Source of the DNA: Bartonella birtlesii IBS 325
Lineage (GTDB): Bacteria > Pseudomonadota > Alphaproteobacteria > Rhizobiales > Rhizobiaceae
Direction of reading: 5' to 3'
DNA length: 64,000 nt
NCBI RefSeq assembly: GCF_000273375.1
Contig: NZ_CM001557.1
Location: 1,189,473-1,253,472 of the forward strand
The translations under genes were made by a program, and so were the position numbers. The notes under the pieces were generated by a model. That model was not told the origin of the DNA. It ran no database searches and saw only the letters and a program-made list of their open reading frames with translations. Below, in pieces: positions 1-10,881 of this stretch; positions within the stretch are counted from its first letter, which is position 1; each line of letters opens with the position of its first letter.

Positions 1-608
1 AATAGATAATAAAACATGTAACAAGAAGGCAAAAATAATATTTACTCCCCAGGAATTGTTATCACGAGGGAGTGTTATGATGACAAAAAATGGTGATATC
101 ATTTGGTCTTCAATGGGGTTTTATAGACCGTGGAATATGCACAGGGGATATTCACAAAAATTGCATAATCTATAGTTTTTTTATTTTTTTCGTGTTCAAA
201 CAGCAAGAGAAAAAATAAGAGGTCTATCTTATTATAATGCTTTTTTTATCGCGCACTTCTCAATTTCATTAAAATTATAAAACTGTTTGCAATTTTCTTA
301 CAACGGGTGATATTTTTGATATCTGAACAATTTATAATTTTTTGCAGAAGATTTTTATGTTCTGAGCTTATCGATAGTGCAAGATAAATCGAAAAAGCTT
401 GTTGATATAAAAATATCAATAAATTTTCTTATAAGAGAAAATCGTTAATTATTCTATTTTACTCTTAATTGATATATCTTGTAATCACTAACACTTCTTT
501 TTCAATCAACAAGGTAATGAGTCAATTTATAACAGATTGAGATAATCGGCTACTTTATTGTTATACGCTGTAATAACGGTCACTGATTGGTCAAAAGGTA
601 AAGTATTC
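1..608. other. AT-rich non-coding region upstream of rpiA
   Basis: No gene is supported here. A 32-codon frame at 77-175 (+) begins with two ATGs behind a GAGGGAG-like ribosome site, but it has no recognisable family and may be chance. The rest is AT-rich and should hold the rpiA promoter, which I cannot place with confidence. Confidence 0.5.
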
Positions 609-631
609 ATGGATGTTCAGCAGTTAAAAAA

Positions 632-1345
632 ATGGCCGCTTTAAAGGCACTTGAATTTATTGAAGATGGTATGCGGCTTGGTATCGGATCTGGTTCGACA
701 GTAAATGAATTTATTCGCCTGCTTGGTGAGCGTGTTGCAGATGGTCTGTGTGTGACAGGTGTTACGACTTCACGGTATTCTGAACAGCTCTGTCGCAAAT
801 TTGGGGTTCCTACCGAGACCTTAGAGCAAATACCTGAACTCGATCTTGATATTGATGGAGCAGACGAAATTGGTCCACAGATGTCTCTTATTAAAGGGGG
901 AGGTGGAGCATTGTTACATGAAAAAATTGTAGCATCAGCATCTCGTGCAATGCTTATCATTGCAGATGAAACAAAGGTGGTAAAAAGACTTGGTGCTTTT
1001 GCATTACCCATTGAAGTTAATTCATTTGGTCTACATACTACACGCAAAGCCATAGAAAGAGTAGCTAATGGTTTAGGACTTTTAGGAGAAGTTGTACTGC
1101 GGATGAATGGAGAAGTTCCTTTTAAAACAGATGGCGGCCACTTTATTTTTGATGCGTTTTGGGGGTGCATTTTGCAGCCAAAGTCATTATCGGATGCGCT
1201 TCTTGCAATTCCAGGTGTTGTAGAGCATGGTCTTTTTTTGGGATTAGCTTCACGTGCAATTGTCGCTATGGCTGATGGACAAATAAAAGTTTTAGAACCA
1301 TTTGATTTTAAAGAAGACAGTTTACATGACGATATGTTAGCATAA
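632..1345 (+). CDS. rpiA: Ribose-5-phosphate isomerase A; upstream start out of frame
   Basis: Interconverts ribose 5-phosphate and ribulose 5-phosphate in the cytosolic pentose phosphate pathway. Family motifs are clear: the phosphate-binding GIGSGST (residues 18-24 from this ATG), DGADE (75-79) and [11 protein letters not shown] (88-98), continuing to a normal C-terminus (237 aa). An earlier ATG at 609 opens a short peptide MDVQQLKK that would join the enzyme exactly if the A-run at 625-632 carried eight rather than seven As. As written, that start is out of frame. The ATG at 632 sits inside the run and has no clear ribosome site, so translation from it is uncertain. Either a base is missing in the read or expression is impaired. 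Confidence 0.9.
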   Translation: MAALKALEFIEDGMRLGIGSGSTVNEFIRLLGERVADGLCVTGVTTSRYSEQLCRKFGVPTETLEQIPELDLDIDGADEIGPQMSLIKGGGGALLHEKIVASASRAMLIIADETKVVKRLGAFALPIEVNSFGLHTTRKAIERVANGLGLLGEVVLRMNGEVPFKTDGGHFIFDAFWGCILQPKSLSDALLAIPGVVEHGLFLGLASRAIVAMADGQIKVLEPFDFKEDSLHDDMLA

Positions 1346-1418
1346 TAAAAAGTATCTGGAAGATTTTGAATAAAATAATAAATTTGAATTTATAATTAGT
1401 TATCGGGGTAATTGTTCA

Positions 1419-1976
1419 ATGAAAAAAATATTTTCTTTTCAGCGTTTTGTTGTATTTTTTGGTGTAATTACTGTTTTGGTTATGAATATTGGAATGTCTC
1501 ATGCACAAGGTGTCAGTGATCAGCATTTAGATTCAGCTAAAAAGACTATCAGTGCCATTCGTGCAACGGATCAATTCGATAGTTTTTTACCAAATGCTGC
1601 ACGTGATTTAAAAGATGAACTTATAGGTGATGATCCAAATTTGGCAACAGCTATTTCTAATATTGTTGATAAACAGGCGCTCGCTTTGGCTAAACGACGC
1701 TCTGATTTAGAAAAAGAAATTGCTCATGTGTATGCAAAATATTTTACACAAAAAGAACTCGATACAATCACAGCATTTTATAATTCTGATACCGGTAAGA
1801 AATTTTTGACAGAAGTTCCAAATCTCGCGCGTGATGCATATTCTACATTTGATACATGGCGCTCTGCTGTTATGCAGGATCTTATAAAAAATGTGAAAAA
1901 AGAGATGTCTGAAACACTTAATTTGGATAATTCTGTTGCGCCTGTAAAATCAAACTCTTCAGAAAATCAAAAATAG
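1419..1976 (+). CDS. Secreted DUF2059 domain protein
   Basis: A 185-aa protein of unknown function. The N-terminus is a typical Sec signal peptide: KK, a hydrophobic stretch of about 15 residues, then a likely cut after SHA near residue 29. The mature part is helical and charged. Around residues 95-150 it has the DUF2059 pattern, in which short helices end in a YF/FY-S-TGKK segment (the TAFYNSDTGKKF motif). The tail is low-complexity Ser/Asn. It lies 73 bases after rpiA, and a strong hairpin follows it, so it probably ends that transcript. A periplasmic location is inferred; no catalytic residues are evident. Confidence 0.75.
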   Translation: MKKIFSFQRFVVFFGVITVLVMNIGMSHAQGVSDQHLDSAKKTISAIRATDQFDSFLPNAARDLKDELIGDDPNLATAISNIVDKQALALAKRRSDLEKEIAHVYAKYFTQKELDTITAFYNSDTGKKFLTEVPNLARDAYSTFDTWRSAVMQDLIKNVKKEMSETLNLDNSVAPVKSNSSENQK

Positions 1977-2013
1977 TTTGATGAATATATTGTAATAATG
2001 CCTAATTTTTCAT

Positions 2014-2052
2014 TTATTAAAAAATGGCGGGAAATCCGCCATTTTTTAATAA
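2014..2052. terminator. Perfect 17-bp hairpin, probably bidirectional terminator
   Basis: Two perfectly complementary 17-base arms (2014-2030 and 2036-2052) surround a GAAAT loop. Each arm has a GC-rich core (TGGCGG/CCGCCA) flanked by A- or T-runs, so a U-tract follows the stem on either strand. It sits 37 bases after the DUF2059 gene and before gor. Confidence 0.85.
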
Positions 2053-2169
2053 AAGTTGATCTTTTTAAAATGTTGCTTTGTAGAAAAATGGCGATTGAAA
2101 ATAAAAAACTTTTACTTGATAATAAATCACCATAGCCTATTGTTGCAGATATATAAGAAGGAATAGCTC

Positions 2170-3561
2170 GTGGGATCTTTTGATTTTGATTTATTTGTTA
2201 TTGGAAGTGGTTCAGGCGGAGTGCGTGCCGCACGTCTTGCGGGAGGGCTTGGTAAGCGTGTTGCTATAGCAGAAGAATATCGTATAGGGGGGACTTGTGT
2301 TATTCGCGGTTGTGTTCCTAAGAAATTATATGTTTATGCCTCACAATACGCGAAAGAGTTTCGCAAAAGTGTTGGTTTTGGATGGAAATATGCGGATCCG
2401 GTTTTTAATTGGGAAAAATTGGTTGCGGCTAAAAATGAAGAAATATCAAGATTAGAAGGACTATTCCGTAAAGGATTAGAAAATAACAATGTACATATTT
2501 ATAAAAGCCGAGCTATTTTTATTGATGCGCATACATTAGAGCTCTCAGCAACAGGCGAACGGGTAAGGGCGGAAAAAATTTTAATAGCGACGGGGGCAAA
2601 AATTGCACCAAATACTGAGATAAGCGGTAGTGATTTATGCCTTACTTCCAATGAAATCTTTGATCTTGAAAAGCTTCCAAAATCAATCGTCATTGTTGGT
2701 GGTGGATATATTGGCGTTGAATTTGCTAATATTTTCCATGAATTAGGTGTAAAAACAACACTTCTTCATCGTGGTGATTTAATTCTTCGTAGCTTTGACT
2801 ATGAATTGCGGAAATTACTTCATGATGCAATGAGTGAAAAAGGGATTTCTATTATTTATGGGGTAACAGTTTCCGAGGTACAAGCGAGAGGCGATTATTA
2901 TGATGTCGTTTTATCGGGTGGTCAAACAGTGAGTGCCGAACAGATTATGTTGGCTACGGGGCGTGTACCAAATACAACAGGGTTAGGTCTTGAGCGGGCA
3001 GGTGTTAAAGTGAATACCTCTGGTGCAATTGTTGTTGATAAAAAAATGACAACCAATATTCCTCACATTTGGGCTGTTGGTGATGTAACAGGCCATATTC
3101 AATTGACACCTGTTGCGATTCATGATGCAATGTGTTTTGTTAAAACTGTATTTGAAAATATACCCACAATACCTGATTATGATTTGATCACAACAGCAGT
3201 TTTTTCACAGCCCGAGATTGGAACAGTCGGCCTTTCAGAAGAAGATGCACTTCATCGTTATAAGCGTGTGGAGATTTATCGCACAGTTTTTCGTCCTATA
3301 CGCAATGTTCTTTCCGGAAATTTAGAAAAAATATTTATGAAGCTTATTGTTGATGGTGAAAGCCGTATTGTTGTGGGAGCACATATTTTAGGAGAAAATG
3401 CTGGCGAGATGGCACAGCTTATTGGTATAGCTCTTAAGGGAAAATTAACAAAAGATATCTTTGACGAAACCATGGCAGTGCATCCAACGGTAGCAGAGGA
3501 ACTAGTAACGATGTATAAACCAAGTTATATATATGAAAATGGGAGGAAAATAGAAAATTAA
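2170..3561 (+). CDS. gor: Glutathione reductase
   Basis: FAD-dependent enzyme that reduces glutathione disulfide with NADPH in the cytosol. The 463-aa length is normal. The N-terminal FAD motif is GSGSGG (12-17). The redox-active disulfide is Cys43/Cys48 in the GGTCVIRGCVPKK motif. A second dinucleotide motif, GGGYIG, is followed by an HRGD...R segment that fits NADPH binding. The C-terminal HPTVAEE supplies the catalytic His-Glu pair. The frame starts with GTG at 2170, 7 bases after a GAAGGA ribosome site. It stands alone behind the 2014-2052 terminator. Together with grxC at 49.8 kb it points to a glutathione-based thiol system. Confidence 0.95.
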   Translation: MGSFDFDLFVIGSGSGGVRAARLAGGLGKRVAIAEEYRIGGTCVIRGCVPKKLYVYASQYAKEFRKSVGFGWKYADPVFNWEKLVAAKNEEISRLEGLFRKGLENNNVHIYKSRAIFIDAHTLELSATGERVRAEKILIATGAKIAPNTEISGSDLCLTSNEIFDLEKLPKSIVIVGGGYIGVEFANIFHELGVKTTLLHRGDLILRSFDYELRKLLHDAMSEKGISIIYGVTVSEVQARGDYYDVVLSGGQTVSAEQIMLATGRVPNTTGLGLERAGVKVNTSGAIVVDKKMTTNIPHIWAVGDVTGHIQLTPVAIHDAMCFVKTVFENIPTIPDYDLITTAVFSQPEIGTVGLSEEDALHRYKRVEIYRTVFRPIRNVLSGNLEKIFMKLIVDGESRIVVGAHILGENAGEMAQLIGIALKGKLTKDIFDETMAVHPTVAEELVTMYKPSYIYENGRKIEN

Positions 3562-3634
3562 ATAGCACATATTATGTGGTAAGCGGAAATTTAGTACGGT
3601 AAGCTATGTGCTTTAAACTCTGGAGAGAGTGTAA

Positions 3635-5014
3635 ATGATAAAAGAATGGATGCCTAATTCTTGGAGAACAAAGCCAGTTAAACAAATTCCGGCTTATCCA
3701 GATAAATCTATGTTAGCAGATGTTGAACGAAAACTACGGAGTTATCCTCCTTTGGTTTTTGCCGGAGAGGCACGTGATCTGAAAAATGAGCTAGCTATTG
3801 TTGCACAAGGTCAAGCTTTTTTATTACAAGGTGGAGATTGTGCAGAAAGCTTTGCAGAACATGAGGCTGACAATATCCGTGATTTTTTTCGTGTTTTTTT
3901 GCAAATGGCAATTGTTTTAACTTTTGGTGGTTCTAAGCCTGTTGTTAAAATCGGTCGTATTGCTGGTCAATTTGCAAAACCCCGCTCTTCAGATATGGAA
4001 AACAAAGAGGGTGTCGAGCTTCCTTCTTATCGGGGAGACATTATTAATGACATTGAATTTAAGGCAAATTCTCGTACCCCTGATCCACAGCGAATGTCTA
4101 TGGCTTATCGCCAATCAGCAGCAACATTGAATCTATTGCGTGCTTTTTCGCAAGGGGGGTACGCAGATTTAGAAAATGTTCATGCATGGATGTTGAGTTT
4201 TGTTTCTAACAGCCCGCAGGGCGAGCGTTATGAGTTGTTGGCAGAGCGTATTTCTGAAGCAATTGATTTTATGCGTTCTATAGGGATTACATCTAAAACA
4301 AATTTTTCGTTACGTGAAACATCTTTTTATACCAGTCATGAAGCTCTTTTGCTTGGCTATGAAGAGGCTTTGACGCGGATTGATTCGACTTCTGGAGATT
4401 GGTATGCAACGTCTGGTCATATGTTATGGATTGGTGATCGTACACGTCAGATTGATCATGCTCACGTTGAATATTGCCGCGGTATCAAAAATCCACTTGG
4501 GTTGAAGTGTGGTCCTTCCATTGAGCCCGATGAGCTTTTGAGATTGATTGATATTTTAAATCCTGAAAATGAATTTGGACGGTTAACACTCATTACACGT
4601 TTTGGTTATAATAAGGTAGAACATTATTTACCTAAACTGATCCGTGCAGTTGAGCGCGAAAAGCGCAAAGTTATATGGTCATGTGATCCAATGCATGGTA
4701 ATACAGTGACTGTAAATGGCTATAAAACACGTCCCTTTGATTATGTTTTAAAAGAAGTAGAGAAATTCTTTTTTGTACATTATGGAGAAGGAACTTATCC
4801 AGGAGGGATTCATATTGAAATGACCGGTCGTGATGTAACTGAATGTACAGGTGGGGCACATGCTATTTCTGTAGAAGATTTATCTGACCGTTATCATACG
4901 CAGTGTGATCCTCGATTAAATGCAGATCAAGCACTAGAATTAGCTTTTCTTGTTGCAGAACTTCTCAAAAAAAATCGTCATACTGATTCATTGACATTTG
5001 CTGCAAATGGTTAG
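3635..5014 (+). CDS. 3-deoxy-7-phosphoheptulonate synthase, class II
   Basis: Condenses phosphoenolpyruvate with erythrose 4-phosphate, the first step of the shikimate pathway. This is the plant/actinobacterial class II type: the QGGDCAESF metal-site motif (Cys69), then [15 protein letters not shown], the metal/substrate segment CDPMHGNT, and a C-terminal HIEMTG...ECTGG stretch. The 459-aa length is normal. A GGAGAG ribosome site precedes the ATG at 3635. The gene stands 73 bases after gor and is probably expressed separately. The name aroG or aroF is often used, but I do not assign a symbol. Confidence 0.95.
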   Translation: MIKEWMPNSWRTKPVKQIPAYPDKSMLADVERKLRSYPPLVFAGEARDLKNELAIVAQGQAFLLQGGDCAESFAEHEADNIRDFFRVFLQMAIVLTFGGSKPVVKIGRIAGQFAKPRSSDMENKEGVELPSYRGDIINDIEFKANSRTPDPQRMSMAYRQSAATLNLLRAFSQGGYADLENVHAWMLSFVSNSPQGERYELLAERISEAIDFMRSIGITSKTNFSLRETSFYTSHEALLLGYEEALTRIDSTSGDWYATSGHMLWIGDRTRQIDHAHVEYCRGIKNPLGLKCGPSIEPDELLRLIDILNPENEFGRLTLITRFGYNKVEHYLPKLIRAVEREKRKVIWSCDPMHGNTVTVNGYKTRPFDYVLKEVEKFFFVHYGEGTYPGGIHIEMTGRDVTECTGGAHAISVEDLSDRYHTQCDPRLNADQALELAFLVAELLKKNRHTDSLTFAANG

Positions 5015-5140
5015 ACAAAAAGTAGCATAATGTTTTTTATTTTAGCTATTTGTCAGAGAAATAAGCTCTTTTGCAAAAAATATTTCTAATAATTATAACA
5101 GAGTTATGGTCACCAAACGGATGGAATGATATAAAGGCTT

Positions 5141-6802
5141 ATGAAAAATGATTTTCGGGTAGCAGTTGCCCAATTAAATCCTGTAGTTGGTGATATAGAA
5201 GGGAATCTTTCTCTTGCTTTAATAGCACATCAGAAAGCCAAAGCAGAAAAAGCCGATCTTGTTTTATTTACGGAGCTTTTTATAAGTGCTTATCCACCGG
5301 AAGATCTTGTTCTAAAATCCGCATTTACAAAAACATGTGAAGATGCTGTTAAAAAGTTAACAAAGATAACGATTGGCGGACCAGGAATTATTATTGGTCT
5401 TCCTTTAAGGCGTAATAATAATATTTATAATGCTGCTGTGCTTCTTGATGAAGGAAAGATAATTGCTGAAAATTTAAAATTTGATTTACCTAATTATGCT
5501 GAATTTGATGAAAAGCGATTATTTTCTCCCGGCCCCCGTCCTGAGCCGATTGATTATCATGGGATAAAATTGGGAATAGTGATTTGTGAAGATATTTGGA
5601 ATGATCCCTCTTTGTGTGTAGAACTTGGCAATAAAGGGGCTGAGATGATTCTGGTTCTTAATGGATCTCCTTATTATCGTAATAAAACACTCAAACGGAT
5701 AGAAGTTGTTCGTGCGCATGCACTTCAATCTGGCATGCCGATTATTTATGCTAATCAGGTGGGAGGGCAAGATGAGCTGGTTTTTGATGGAGGATCTTTT
5801 GCGTTAAATGGAAAAGGAAAAATGGCATTTCAAATGAAACATTTTGAAAGCCATGTTTCTGTAAGTCATTGGCAAAAAAAAATAACAGGATGGCAATGTA
5901 TTTGTGGGCCAAATGAAAAACTTTTAACAGATTTAGCTGCTGATTATCAAGCTTGTGTTTTAGGTTTGAGAGATTACGTTAATAAAAATCACTTTAAGGA
6001 TGTTATTCTTGGTCTTTCAGGAGGAATTGATTCAGCTCTTTGTACAGCAATGGCGGTGGATGCTCTTGGTGCGCAAAGGGTTCATACCGTAATGATGCCT
6101 TATCATTATACTTCACAAGAATCATTGCAAGATGCTAAAGAATGTGCGCATCTTTTAGGATGTCGTTATGAAGTGATACCGATAGAGCAAGTTGTTAAGG
6201 CTTTTTTGAATGTAACATCGCCTCTTTTTTTAGGATTGCCATCTGACGTGACGGAAGAAAATCTTCAAAGTCGCATACGTGGTACTCTCTTGATGGCGCT
6301 TTCAAATAAATTGGGTTTCATGGTTGTAACAACAGGTAATAAATCAGAAATGGCTGTGGGATATGCAACACTTTACGGTGATATGAATGGAGGTTTTAAT
6401 CCTCTTAAGGATATTTATAAAACACAGGTCTATGCATTAGCTGAATGGCGCAATAAAAATCACTTGCATGATTTTAAAGGTCCAGAGAAAATTGTAATCC
6501 CCACTAATATTATAGCAAAAGCACCTTCTGCAGAGCTTAGAGAAAATCAAAGAGATGAAGATTCTCTTCCTCCTTATCCTATCTTAGATGATATCTTGCA
6601 ATCTCTTGTAGAGGATGACATGAGTATTGGTGATATTGTTAAACGTGGCTATATACGCGAAACGGTTGAAAAAATTGAGCATCTTCTTTATGGTGCTGAA
6701 TATAAAAGGCGACAATCTGCACCTGGTGTAAAAATTAGTTATAAAAATTTCGGACGCGATCGCCGTTATCCTATAGTCAATCGTTTTCACGATAAGAATT
6801 GA
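5141..6802 (+). CDS. nadE: Glutamine-dependent NAD+ synthetase
   Basis: Final step of NAD+ biosynthesis: amidates nicotinic acid adenine dinucleotide using ammonia from glutamine. The protein has two domains. An N-terminal nitrilase-type glutaminase carries the Glu45/Lys113/Cys149 triad (FTELF, NLKFDLP, VICEDIW), and a C-terminal synthetase carries the P-loop SGGIDS at 293-298. The 553-aa length is normal. The stop overlaps the region just ahead of gltX, leaving about 11 bases to its ATG, so the two genes are very likely co-transcribed and perhaps translationally coupled. Confidence 0.95.
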   Translation: MKNDFRVAVAQLNPVVGDIEGNLSLALIAHQKAKAEKADLVLFTELFISAYPPEDLVLKSAFTKTCEDAVKKLTKITIGGPGIIIGLPLRRNNNIYNAAVLLDEGKIIAENLKFDLPNYAEFDEKRLFSPGPRPEPIDYHGIKLGIVICEDIWNDPSLCVELGNKGAEMILVLNGSPYYRNKTLKRIEVVRAHALQSGMPIIYANQVGGQDELVFDGGSFALNGKGKMAFQMKHFESHVSVSHWQKKITGWQCICGPNEKLLTDLAADYQACVLGLRDYVNKNHFKDVILGLSGGIDSALCTAMAVDALGAQRVHTVMMPYHYTSQESLQDAKECAHLLGCRYEVIPIEQVVKAFLNVTSPLFLGLPSDVTEENLQSRIRGTLLMALSNKLGFMVVTTGNKSEMAVGYATLYGDMNGGFNPLKDIYKTQVYALAEWRNKNHLHDFKGPEKIVIPTNIIAKAPSAELRENQRDEDSLPPYPILDDILQSLVEDDMSIGDIVKRGYIRETVEKIEHLLYGAEYKRRQSAPGVKISYKNFGRDRRYPIVNRFHDKN

Positions 6803-6813
6803 GTATTATTTTT

Positions 6814-8193
6814 ATGGTAAAAGTTCGCTTTGCACCCTCTCCAACAGGTTATATTCATATTGGCAATACCCGTATTGCTCTCTTCAACTGGCTTTATGCG
6901 CAAGCATATAAGGGAGCATTTATCTTGCGTTACGATGATACAGATATTGAACGCTCTAAACAGGAATATATTGATGCTATTGCCGTTGACCTTGAGTGGC
7001 TTGGTATTCAACCGAATGAAATTTATTACCAATCTAAACGCTTTAATCGATATGATGAAGTTGCAGAAATGCTCAAACAATGTGGCCTTCTTTATCCTTG
7101 TTATGAAACAGCGGAAGAATTAGATAGACGTCGAAAGATCCAACTTTCTCGCAAATTACCCCCTATTTATGATCGTGCTGCATTGAAATTAACAGCAGAA
7201 GAAAAACAAAATTTTGAATCACAAGGTCGTAAACCTTATTGGCGTTTTCTTCTTCCTAATTTTGAAAATGATCCTTTGCAAACAAAGCGAACAGAAGCTT
7301 GCTGGAATGATGCAGTAAAAGGAAAGCAGACGATTGATTTAGCCTCTCTTTCAGATCCTGTTCTCATTCGTGAAGATGGGAGTTATCTTTATACACTGCC
7401 TTCTGTGGTTGATGATATAGATATGGCCATTACACATATTATTCGTGGGGATGATCACATTACAAATACAGGTGCTCAGATTGCTCTTTTCCAAGCTCTC
7501 GGTGCAAAATTGCCAATTTTTGGTCATATCAATTTATTGACAACAGTTTTTGGAAAAGGGCTTTCAAAACGTAATAATGATCTTTCTATTCGCTCTCTAC
7601 GAGCGGAAGGATTTGAATCGATGGCTATCCAGTGTCTTGCTGTTTTGATTGGAACGTCGCAAAATGTTCGTCCCTGTCCTCATCAAGCTGCTCTTTTAGA
7701 GCATTTTAGTCTACAAGATACATCAAGATCGGTTGCAAAATTTGACATAGCGGATCTTTTTGTTTTGAACAGTCATCTTGTTCATGAATTAACCTATGCA
7801 GAAGTAAAAACGCGGCTTGAAAATCTTTCTATTAAGGGAGAAAAAGCAGAATATTTTTGGAATGCAATAAGAAGCAATATTGACAAAGTCAATGATGCTG
7901 TCTTGTGGTGGAAAATTATTCATGATGAACAGAGCTTTGAGACAGTAGCGCTTGAAGATCGTGCATTTGTGTGTCAGTCACTCAATGTTTTGCCTACAGG
8001 TGCATTAAATGAAGAAAGTTGGAAAGTTTGGACGACAGCATTAAAAGAAAAAACGGATCGTAGAGGAAAAGCTTTATTTATGCCATTACGTCAAGCACTT
8101 ACAGGAATAGATCATGGACCTGAAATGGGAAAACTTTTGCAACTTTTAGGGCGTGAAAAAGTTATTGAAAGATTGGCTGCACAAAACAACTAA
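6814..8193 (+). CDS. gltX: Glutamyl-tRNA synthetase
   Basis: Class I aminoacyl-tRNA synthetase that charges tRNA with glutamate. The signature HIGH box appears as HIGN (15-18, in [15 protein letters not shown]), and the KMSKS box as GLSKR at about residue 248. A TTG at 6799 is in frame but overlaps the nadE stop. I prefer the ATG at 6814, which begins [12 protein letters not shown] as usual for the family (459 aa). Many alphaproteobacteria carry two GltX paralogues, one acting on tRNA-Gln as well. From sequence alone I cannot say which this is. It converges with rhlE. Confidence 0.93.
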   Translation: MVKVRFAPSPTGYIHIGNTRIALFNWLYAQAYKGAFILRYDDTDIERSKQEYIDAIAVDLEWLGIQPNEIYYQSKRFNRYDEVAEMLKQCGLLYPCYETAEELDRRRKIQLSRKLPPIYDRAALKLTAEEKQNFESQGRKPYWRFLLPNFENDPLQTKRTEACWNDAVKGKQTIDLASLSDPVLIREDGSYLYTLPSVVDDIDMAITHIIRGDDHITNTGAQIALFQALGAKLPIFGHINLLTTVFGKGLSKRNNDLSIRSLRAEGFESMAIQCLAVLIGTSQNVRPCPHQAALLEHFSLQDTSRSVAKFDIADLFVLNSHLVHELTYAEVKTRLENLSIKGEKAEYFWNAIRSNIDKVNDAVLWWKIIHDEQSFETVALEDRAFVCQSLNVLPTGALNEESWKVWTTALKEKTDRRGKALFMPLRQALTGIDHGPEMGKLLQLLGREKVIERLAAQNN

Positions 8194-8252
8194 AAGCAAT
8201 GTTTCTAAAGTGCTTTATTTATTTTTACTCTCAAAAATAGCAAATTTTCGGT

Positions 8253-9656
8253 TTAATTACGAATTTTTATCAGCATAAATGCTGGGATATCATTGCCAAA
8301 TCCAAGCGGAGAAGCCTCTTTATTTTTTCGAGAGTGATTTTGTTCAAGTGGTTTTGTTTTATGATTTGCAGTTTGAATATAATCCACTTTATCATTTTTT
8401 AAGATGCTTTTAGTTTGAACAATGTGCTTTGGGGAATCAATCTTTTTAAATGATTTTGGAAACTTTTTTTTAAAAATGATATCATCTTCTTGGTCATCAG
8501 GTGTTAAAGTAGAGAGATCTCCATTCAGCCATTTAATTTTTTCGTTGCTTATTTCTTCAATGGCATGGACATATTTTTGGTCAGCTTTTGTGACGATGGT
8601 AAAAGCTTTTCCGCTACGGTTTGCACGTCCTGTCCGTCCAATGCGATGAATATAGTCTTCAGCATGTGTTGGAACATCATAGTTGAAAACATGGCTTACT
8701 GCTGGAATGTCGAGTCCACGAGCAGCAACATCAGAAGCCACGAGAAGTTTAAGTTTATTATTTTTAAAATCAGTTAGCGTGTTCGTGCGCGAATATTGAT
8801 CCATATCTCCGTGAAGTGCGCCTACACTAAAATTATGCCTTACGAGTGATCTAAAGAGTTCAGAAATATCTCTTTTTCGATTACAAAAAATAATCGCATT
8901 TTTGAATTCATCACCTTCATTGTGGATAAGTTCTCGCAAAACAGCTCTTTTATCCCATGACTTATTTCCAGATTTGACAAGCCACTGTGTAATTGTGGTA
9001 GCTGTTGAGGAAGCTTTTGTAACTTCAACAGACACTGGAGAATGTAAAAATTGCTTTGTTAGTTTGCTGATTTCTGGCGCCATTGTTGCAGAAAAGAACA
9101 AAGTTTGACGCGTAAAAGGAGTGAGTTTACAAATACGTTCAATATCAGGAATAAATCCCATATCCAACATGCGATCAGCTTCATCAATCACAAGAATTTC
9201 AACTCCCATTAGGAGTAATTTACCGCGTTCAAAATGATCAAGAAGGCGTCCTGGTGTTGCTATAAGAACATCAGCCCCTCTTTCAAGCTTACGATCTTGC
9301 TGTTCAAAAGACACACCGCCGATCAAAAGAGCAACATTTAAACGATGATTTATTCCGTACTTATCAAAATTTTCTTCAACTTGCGCTGCAAGTTCTCGTG
9401 TTGGTTCTAGTATAAGAGTACGGGGCATTCGTGCTCTTGCACGACCTGTTTCAAGGAGTGTGAGCATAGGCAAAACGAAAGAAGCTGTTTTTCCCGTTCC
9501 TGTTTGAGCAATTCCCAAAACATCTTTTTTTTGTAATACATGAGGAATTGTTCCACTTTGAATAGGCGTTGGAGCTGTATATCCAGCTGATTTTACAGCT
9601 TTAATAACCTTTGCAGAAAGACCTAAATCATCGAAACTATTTAAAGGTGGTATCAT
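8253..9656 (-). CDS. rhlE: DEAD-box ATP-dependent RNA helicase, RhlE type
   Basis: Unwinds or remodels RNA, probably in ribosome assembly or mRNA turnover. All the helicase motifs are present: TPIQ (Q motif), AQTGTGKT (50-57), PTRELA, TPGR, DEAD (158-161), SAT, and the C-terminal HRIGRTGR. After about residue 370 the protein becomes a Lys-rich, low-complexity tail typical of RNA-binding extensions in RhlE proteins. Length is 467 aa with an ATG start. It converges with gltX and is separated from nadK by about 120 bases. The exact subfamily (RhlE versus other DEAD proteins) rests on the N-terminal SFDDLGLS pattern. Confidence 0.9.
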   Translation of the reverse strand: MIPPLNSFDDLGLSAKVIKAVKSAGYTAPTPIQSGTIPHVLQKKDVLGIAQTGTGKTASFVLPMLTLLETGRARARMPRTLILEPTRELAAQVEENFDKYGINHRLNVALLIGGVSFEQQDRKLERGADVLIATPGRLLDHFERGKLLLMGVEILVIDEADRMLDMGFIPDIERICKLTPFTRQTLFFSATMAPEISKLTKQFLHSPVSVEVTKASSTATTITQWLVKSGNKSWDKRAVLRELIHNEGDEFKNAIIFCNRKRDISELFRSLVRHNFSVGALHGDMDQYSRTNTLTDFKNNKLKLLVASDVAARGLDIPAVSHVFNYDVPTHAEDYIHRIGRTGRANRSGKAFTIVTKADQKYVHAIEEISNEKIKWLNGDLSTLTPDDQEDDIIFKKKFPKSFKKIDSPKHIVQTKSILKNDKVDYIQTANHKTKPLEQNHSRKNKEASPLGFGNDIPAFMLIKIRN

Positions 9657-9777
9657 TTTTTTATCAATTGCTCTGCGATTTTAATTTCGCTTTCTAAACC
9701 ATTTTAGAGGGGTAAAGTGACTTCACAAAAAAGTCAACTATAACAGCCATATACGCATAGAAAGCATAATACAATAA

Positions 9778-10551
9778 TTAATAGCGAAATTGTTCTGATA
9801 AAATTCGCTCATCCCATGAATGATTAGAGTCAAAAAGAATTGAGGCTGTTAATTCTGTTGCTGTTGAAATAGTCACTGAATGGACAGATTTAACTTCAAC
9901 ATTGTCTGCGGCAGCATTGACAGGGCGTTTATCAGATTCGAGCATATCAAAGCGTACTGTTGCTGTATTGGGAAGTAATGCTCCATGCCAGCGTCTTGGA
10001 CGAAAGGGACTAACAGGGGTAAGTGCCATAAGTGGAGCCATGAGGGGAAGAATAGGTCCTTGTACTGATAAATTATATGCGGTAGATCCTGCTGGTGTTG
10101 CAACAAGGACACCATCGCAACTTAATTGTTCCATACGTACATTACCATCAATGCTAATGCGAATTTTTGCTGCTTGATAAGATTGACGAAAGAGAGAAAC
10201 TTCATTGATTGCGAGTGCTTCAATAGTTCCTTGACATACAGCTTCTGCAATCATGCGTAAGGGATGAATTTCTTTTTTATGCGCGGCAGCAATACGACTT
10301 GGCAATTTCTTTTCATGAAATTCATTCATAAGAAATCCTACAGAGCCTTGATTCATACCATAAATAGGTTTTCCAGTGTTCATAACATCTCGCACTGTTT
10401 GTAACATTGTTCCATCGCCACCGATTGCAATAACAACATCTGCTTCTTTCAGGGAAGAATGACCATAAACAGAAATTAATTTATGAGTCGCTTTGAGAGC
10501 TTCTTCAGTTTCTGCAGAAATAAAATGAAAGCGATTTGGTAATGTAATCAT
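9778..10551 (-). CDS. nadK: NAD kinase
   Basis: Phosphorylates NAD+ to NADP+ in the cytosol. The diagnostic GGDGT loop is at 44-48, followed by GMNQGSVGFLMNE. The second signature, ATPAGSTAYNLS, lies near residue 152. The 257-aa length matches the short alphaproteobacterial form without extra N-terminal residues. The start is ATG (MITLPNRFHF). It is transcribed alone on the minus strand, upstream of rhlE. Together with nadE at 5.1 kb this places two steps of pyridine-nucleotide metabolism in one neighbourhood, though on opposite strands. Confidence 0.95.
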   Translation of the reverse strand: MITLPNRFHFISAETEEALKATHKLISVYGHSSLKEADVVIAIGGDGTMLQTVRDVMNTGKPIYGMNQGSVGFLMNEFHEKKLPSRIAAAHKKEIHPLRMIAEAVCQGTIEALAINEVSLFRQSYQAAKIRISIDGNVRMEQLSCDGVLVATPAGSTAYNLSVQGPILPLMAPLMALTPVSPFRPRRWHGALLPNTATVRFDMLESDKRPVNAAADNVEVKSVHSVTISTATELTASILFDSNHSWDERILSEQFRY

Positions 10552-10804
10552 TAAAAAATTATCCTGATATTCACAACTTATTTTAGCCTATTTAGAAAAA
10601 ATTTTGAAGCTGTATATAAAAGCGTTTCTATGAAAAAAAGCATTATGTACAAAAACTAATCTGGTTAAAGTAATATATCATAGAATGATAGGGCGAAAAG
10701 TTGCACAGTAATATAAGCTATGAAAGCGTATTTTTTTAAAGAATGGTAATTCATCATTGAAGCTGAGGGTATGATCAGTTAAAAGGCAACTGTTTAAATT
10801 ATAA

Positions 10805-10881
10805 GCACCCGTAGCTCAGCAGGATAGAGCGCTGCCCTCCGAAGGCAGAGGTCACAGATTCGAATTCTGTCGGGTGCACCA
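10805..10881 (+). tRNA. tRNA-Arg (anticodon CCG)
   Basis: A complete cloverleaf can be read. The acceptor stem GCACCCG pairs with CGGGTGC, the D arm holds AGCTCAGCAGGATAGAGC, and the anticodon arm CTGCC-CTCCGAA-GGCAG gives CCG, which reads CGG. The T arm has TTCGAAT and a CCA end is encoded. It stands alone between nadK and hutH. Confidence 0.97.

Noticed and set aside
77..175. Possible 32-aa small protein at the start of the window
   Set aside because: A ribosome-like site is present, but there is no identifiable product or conservation evidence, so it is kept only as a note.
607..1170. Long open frame on the minus strand opposite rpiA
   Set aside because: It is antisense to clear RpiA motifs, has no family pattern and no ribosome site, so it is a shadow of rpiA codon bias.
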